The notes beneath the pieces were generated by a model. That model was not told the origin of the DNA, did no database searches, and worked only from the letters and a program-made list of their open reading frames with translations. 8,084 nucleotides of DNA, taken from assembly GCA_024405335.1 (NCBI GenBank), contig JAKSOX010000078.1, positions 1 to 8,084 of the forward strand, in the 5' to 3' direction. A program made the translations under genes and the position numbers. This document shows, piece after piece, positions 7,182-8,084 of this stretch. Source of the stretch: Kiritimatiellia bacterium (GTDB lineage Bacteria; Verrucomicrobiota; Kiritimatiellia; RFP12; UBA1067). Each line of letters starts with the position of its first letter. Positions within the stretch are counted from its first letter, which is position 1.

Positions 7182-7726
7182 GGCGCCACTACCATCCCTT
7201 CCGCGACGGATTCGGCCGCGGCGGCGCCTTGCAGCTGCGCCAAAACGGCCAGCGCGAACGCCACGGCGGCGCCCGGACCCTGCCCGGTGACCACGAGTCC
7301 GTCGGCAATGGCGGGAACGTCCTCGACGGGACGCCCCATGGCGCCGGCGCAGGTGGGATAGCACGTCACGCGCTCGCCCTCCAGCACGCCGGCCGCCGCC
7401 AGCACGGTGGGCGCCGCGCATATCGCGCACGTGAAACGGCCCTCCGCCTTTTGGCGGCGGAGCCGCGCGGCCAGCGGTTCGCACGCCAGCAGATTTTCCG
7501 TGCCTTTTCCGCCGCCGGGTAGTATAATGGCGTCGTAAGGAGATTCGAGGACGTTTTCGAGCAGCGCGTCGGCCTGGAGCGCGACGCCATGCGCGGAGAC
7601 GACGACGCGGTCGCCGCCGAGCGCCGCCGTGACGACTTTCACGCCGCCGCGGCGCAACACGTCGATCGCGGCCACGGCTTCGAGTTCTTCGAAACCTTCG
7701 GCCAAAGGAACCAATGCAGTTTTCAT
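7178..7726 (-). CDS. DJ-1/PfpI family protein (ThiJ/YajL-like)
   Basis: A 182-residue cytosolic protein of the DJ-1/ThiJ/PfpI superfamily, full length for the DJ-1/YajL branch. The N-terminus KTALVPLAEGFEELEAV carries Glu16, equivalent to human DJ-1 Glu18, which hydrogen-bonds the reactive cysteine. The nucleophile elbow is AICAAPTVLAAAGVL with Cys103, equivalent to Cys106 of human DJ-1. The oxyanion-side loop is IILPGGGKGTENL (67-79). TCYPTCAGAM (121-130) and the VTGQGPGAAVAFALA helix (146-160) complete the family pattern. Members have been reported as redox-responsive chaperones or glyoxalase-type enzymes; which applies here cannot be told. The ATG at 7726 gives the normal family N-terminus. 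An in-frame ATG at 7768 would add 14 residues inside the divergent gene. No Shine-Dalgarno precedes the start (CTCCCTC directly before ATG), and a TATAAT lies 7 bases upstream, so the gene is predicted to be translated from a leaderless mRNA. It heads the minus-strand operon. Confidence 0.94.
   Translation of the reverse strand: MKTALVPLAEGFEELEAVAAIDVLRRGGVKVVTAALGGDRVVVSAHGVALQADALLENVLESPYDAIILPGGGKGTENLLACEPLAARLRRQKAEGRFTCAICAAPTVLAAAGVLEGERVTCYPTCAGAMGRPVEDVPAIADGLVVTGQGPGAAVAFALAVLAQLQGAAAAESVAEGMVVAP
7523..7528 (+). promoter_or_regulatory. Perfect TATAAT on the plus strand inside the DJ-1 gene
   Basis: A perfect -10 hexamer (7523-7528, followed by GG) on the strand antisense to the DJ-1 gene. 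It points toward the release-factor-like gene, whose own promoter must lie inside the DJ-1 gene. No good -35 box is found at 16-19 bases upstream, nor an extended -10 TGn. A start near 7535 would give a leader of roughly 210 bases antisense to the DJ-1 5' end. Confidence 0.25.
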
Positions 7727-7733
7727 GAGGGAG
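7727..7733 (+). promoter_or_regulatory. Shine-Dalgarno of the release-factor-like gene
   Basis: GAGGGAG (7727-7733) on the plus strand, 10 bases before the ATG at 7744. It occupies the bases between the DJ-1 start codon and its -10 box, so one short DNA segment serves both genes. Confidence 0.55.
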
Positions 7734-7773
7734 ATTATACAAAATGATGACGCCTGAAACAATCGCAAAAATA
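7734..7773 (-). promoter_or_regulatory. Operon promoter: UP-like tract, TTGTTT, 17-base spacer, TATAAT
   Basis: On the minus strand a perfect -10 box TATAAT (7739-7734) is preceded by exactly 17 bases and then TTGTTT (7762-7757), which keeps the important first three positions of the -35 consensus. Just upstream an A/T run (TATTTTT, 7773-7767) sits at about -40 to -46, where the proximal UP subsite binds the RNA polymerase alpha subunit. The predicted start is C7727 or A7726, at or one base before the DJ-1 ATG. The -35 and UP-like parts lie within codons 5-10 of the divergent release-factor-like gene. Confidence 0.7.
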
Positions 7774-8084
7774 CAGGAATTGATGACGCGGGCGTCGGTG
7801 TTCGAGGAGGATCTCGAAGAATCGTTCATCCTCGGCGGCGGCCCCGGCGGACAGAAAACGAACAAGACGTCGAACGTCGTGCGGCTTTTCCACGCGCCTT
7901 CGGGGATGCAGGTGCGTTGCGGCGAAAACCGTTCGCGCGAAATCAACCGGTGGCTGGCGCGGCGCGCGCTGGCCGAAAAGATCCTCGAACGCGAACAGGG
8001 CGTCAAATCGGCGGCGCGCCAGGCGGCGGAAAAGAAACGGCGGCAGAAACGCCGCCGTTCGCGGCGCCAGAAACAGCGCATGCT
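7744..8084 (+). CDS. Short peptide chain release factor-like protein (ribosome rescue type), end beyond window
   Basis: 113 residues are visible before the right edge; no stop is reached. The protein has the RF-1 catalytic domain with the GGQ motif (GGGPGGQKTNKTSNVVRL, residues 31-48, Gln37). The GGQ loop triggers peptidyl-tRNA hydrolysis in the ribosomal peptidyl transferase centre. After it come PSGMQVRCGENRSREINRW (52-70) and a strongly basic tail (from about 97, containing KKRRQKRRRSRRQKQRM). There is no room before GGQ for the codon-recognition domain of RF1/RF2: the GGQ starts at residue 35. This matches ArfB (YaeJ)/C12orf65-type factors, which release peptides from stalled ribosomes without a stop codon, the basic tail entering the empty mRNA channel. 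RSREINRW resembles the C12orf65/PrfH-like branch more than E. coli ArfB. The first of two tandem ATGs is chosen for its distance from GAGGGAG; the second (7747) is possible. The first codons are unusually AT-rich, probably because they contain the promoter of the divergent operon. Confidence 0.92.
   Translation, partial: MMTPETIAKIQELMTRASVFEEDLEESFILGGGPGGQKTNKTSNVVRLFHAPSGMQVRCGENRSREINRWLARRALAEKILEREQGVKSAARQAAEKKRRQKRRRSRRQKQRM

Noticed and set aside
6408..8081. A 557-codon frame running from the release-factor region into the SurA-like gene
   Set aside because: Only the part from 7181 onward has protein-like content. The upstream portion is antisense to the release-factor gene and out of frame with the DJ-1 gene.

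Overview
The window is G+C-rich and densely coding, with no intergenic gap longer than about 100 bases. I see six protein genes and no RNA genes, mobile elements or CRISPR. The gene mix is a GH123/DUF4091-like secreted hydrolase-type protein, a giant DUF3857/transglutaminase protein, a membrane-anchored SurA-like protein, a DJ-1/PfpI protein and a short release-factor-like protein. Together with the G+C richness this fits a Gram-negative bacterium of the PVC group (Verrucomicrobiota, Kiritimatiellota or Lentisphaerota). That placement is an inference from gene content, not from a marker gene.

Layout from right to left along the minus strand: a DJ-1 family protein (7178-7726), a SurA-N-like protein without a rotamase domain (6408-7181), a 1257-residue protein built from two DUF3857-transglutaminase-DUF3858-like units (2638-6411), a 103-base gap, a GH123/DUF4091-like secreted protein (690-2534, GTG start), and an unrecognised secreted protein that leaves the window at its left edge (1-690). 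Three of the four minus-strand junctions overlap: two 4-base ATGA overlaps and one 1-base TGATG overlap. The right-hand three genes therefore look like one translationally coupled operon, and the left two a second coupled pair that either continues the operon or has its own weak promoter in the gap.

On the plus strand a stop-codon-independent release factor-like gene (7744 to the right edge) diverges from the DJ-1 gene, with only 17 bases between the two start codons. Those 17 bases hold the Shine-Dalgarno sequence of the release-factor gene and, on the other strand, a perfect TATAAT -10 box for the operon. The spacing puts transcription start at or one base before the DJ-1 ATG, so the operon mRNA is predicted to be leaderless. 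An AT-rich UP-like tract and the -35 box lie inside the first codons of the release-factor gene.

Four of the five minus-strand genes carry an N-terminal hydrophobic segment (one strong membrane anchor, two clear signal peptides, one weak). The operon therefore looks directed mainly at the cell envelope. The most notable features are the duplicated DUF3857-transglutaminase protein, whose second unit has lost the catalytic Cys and His, and the compact leaderless divergent control region.
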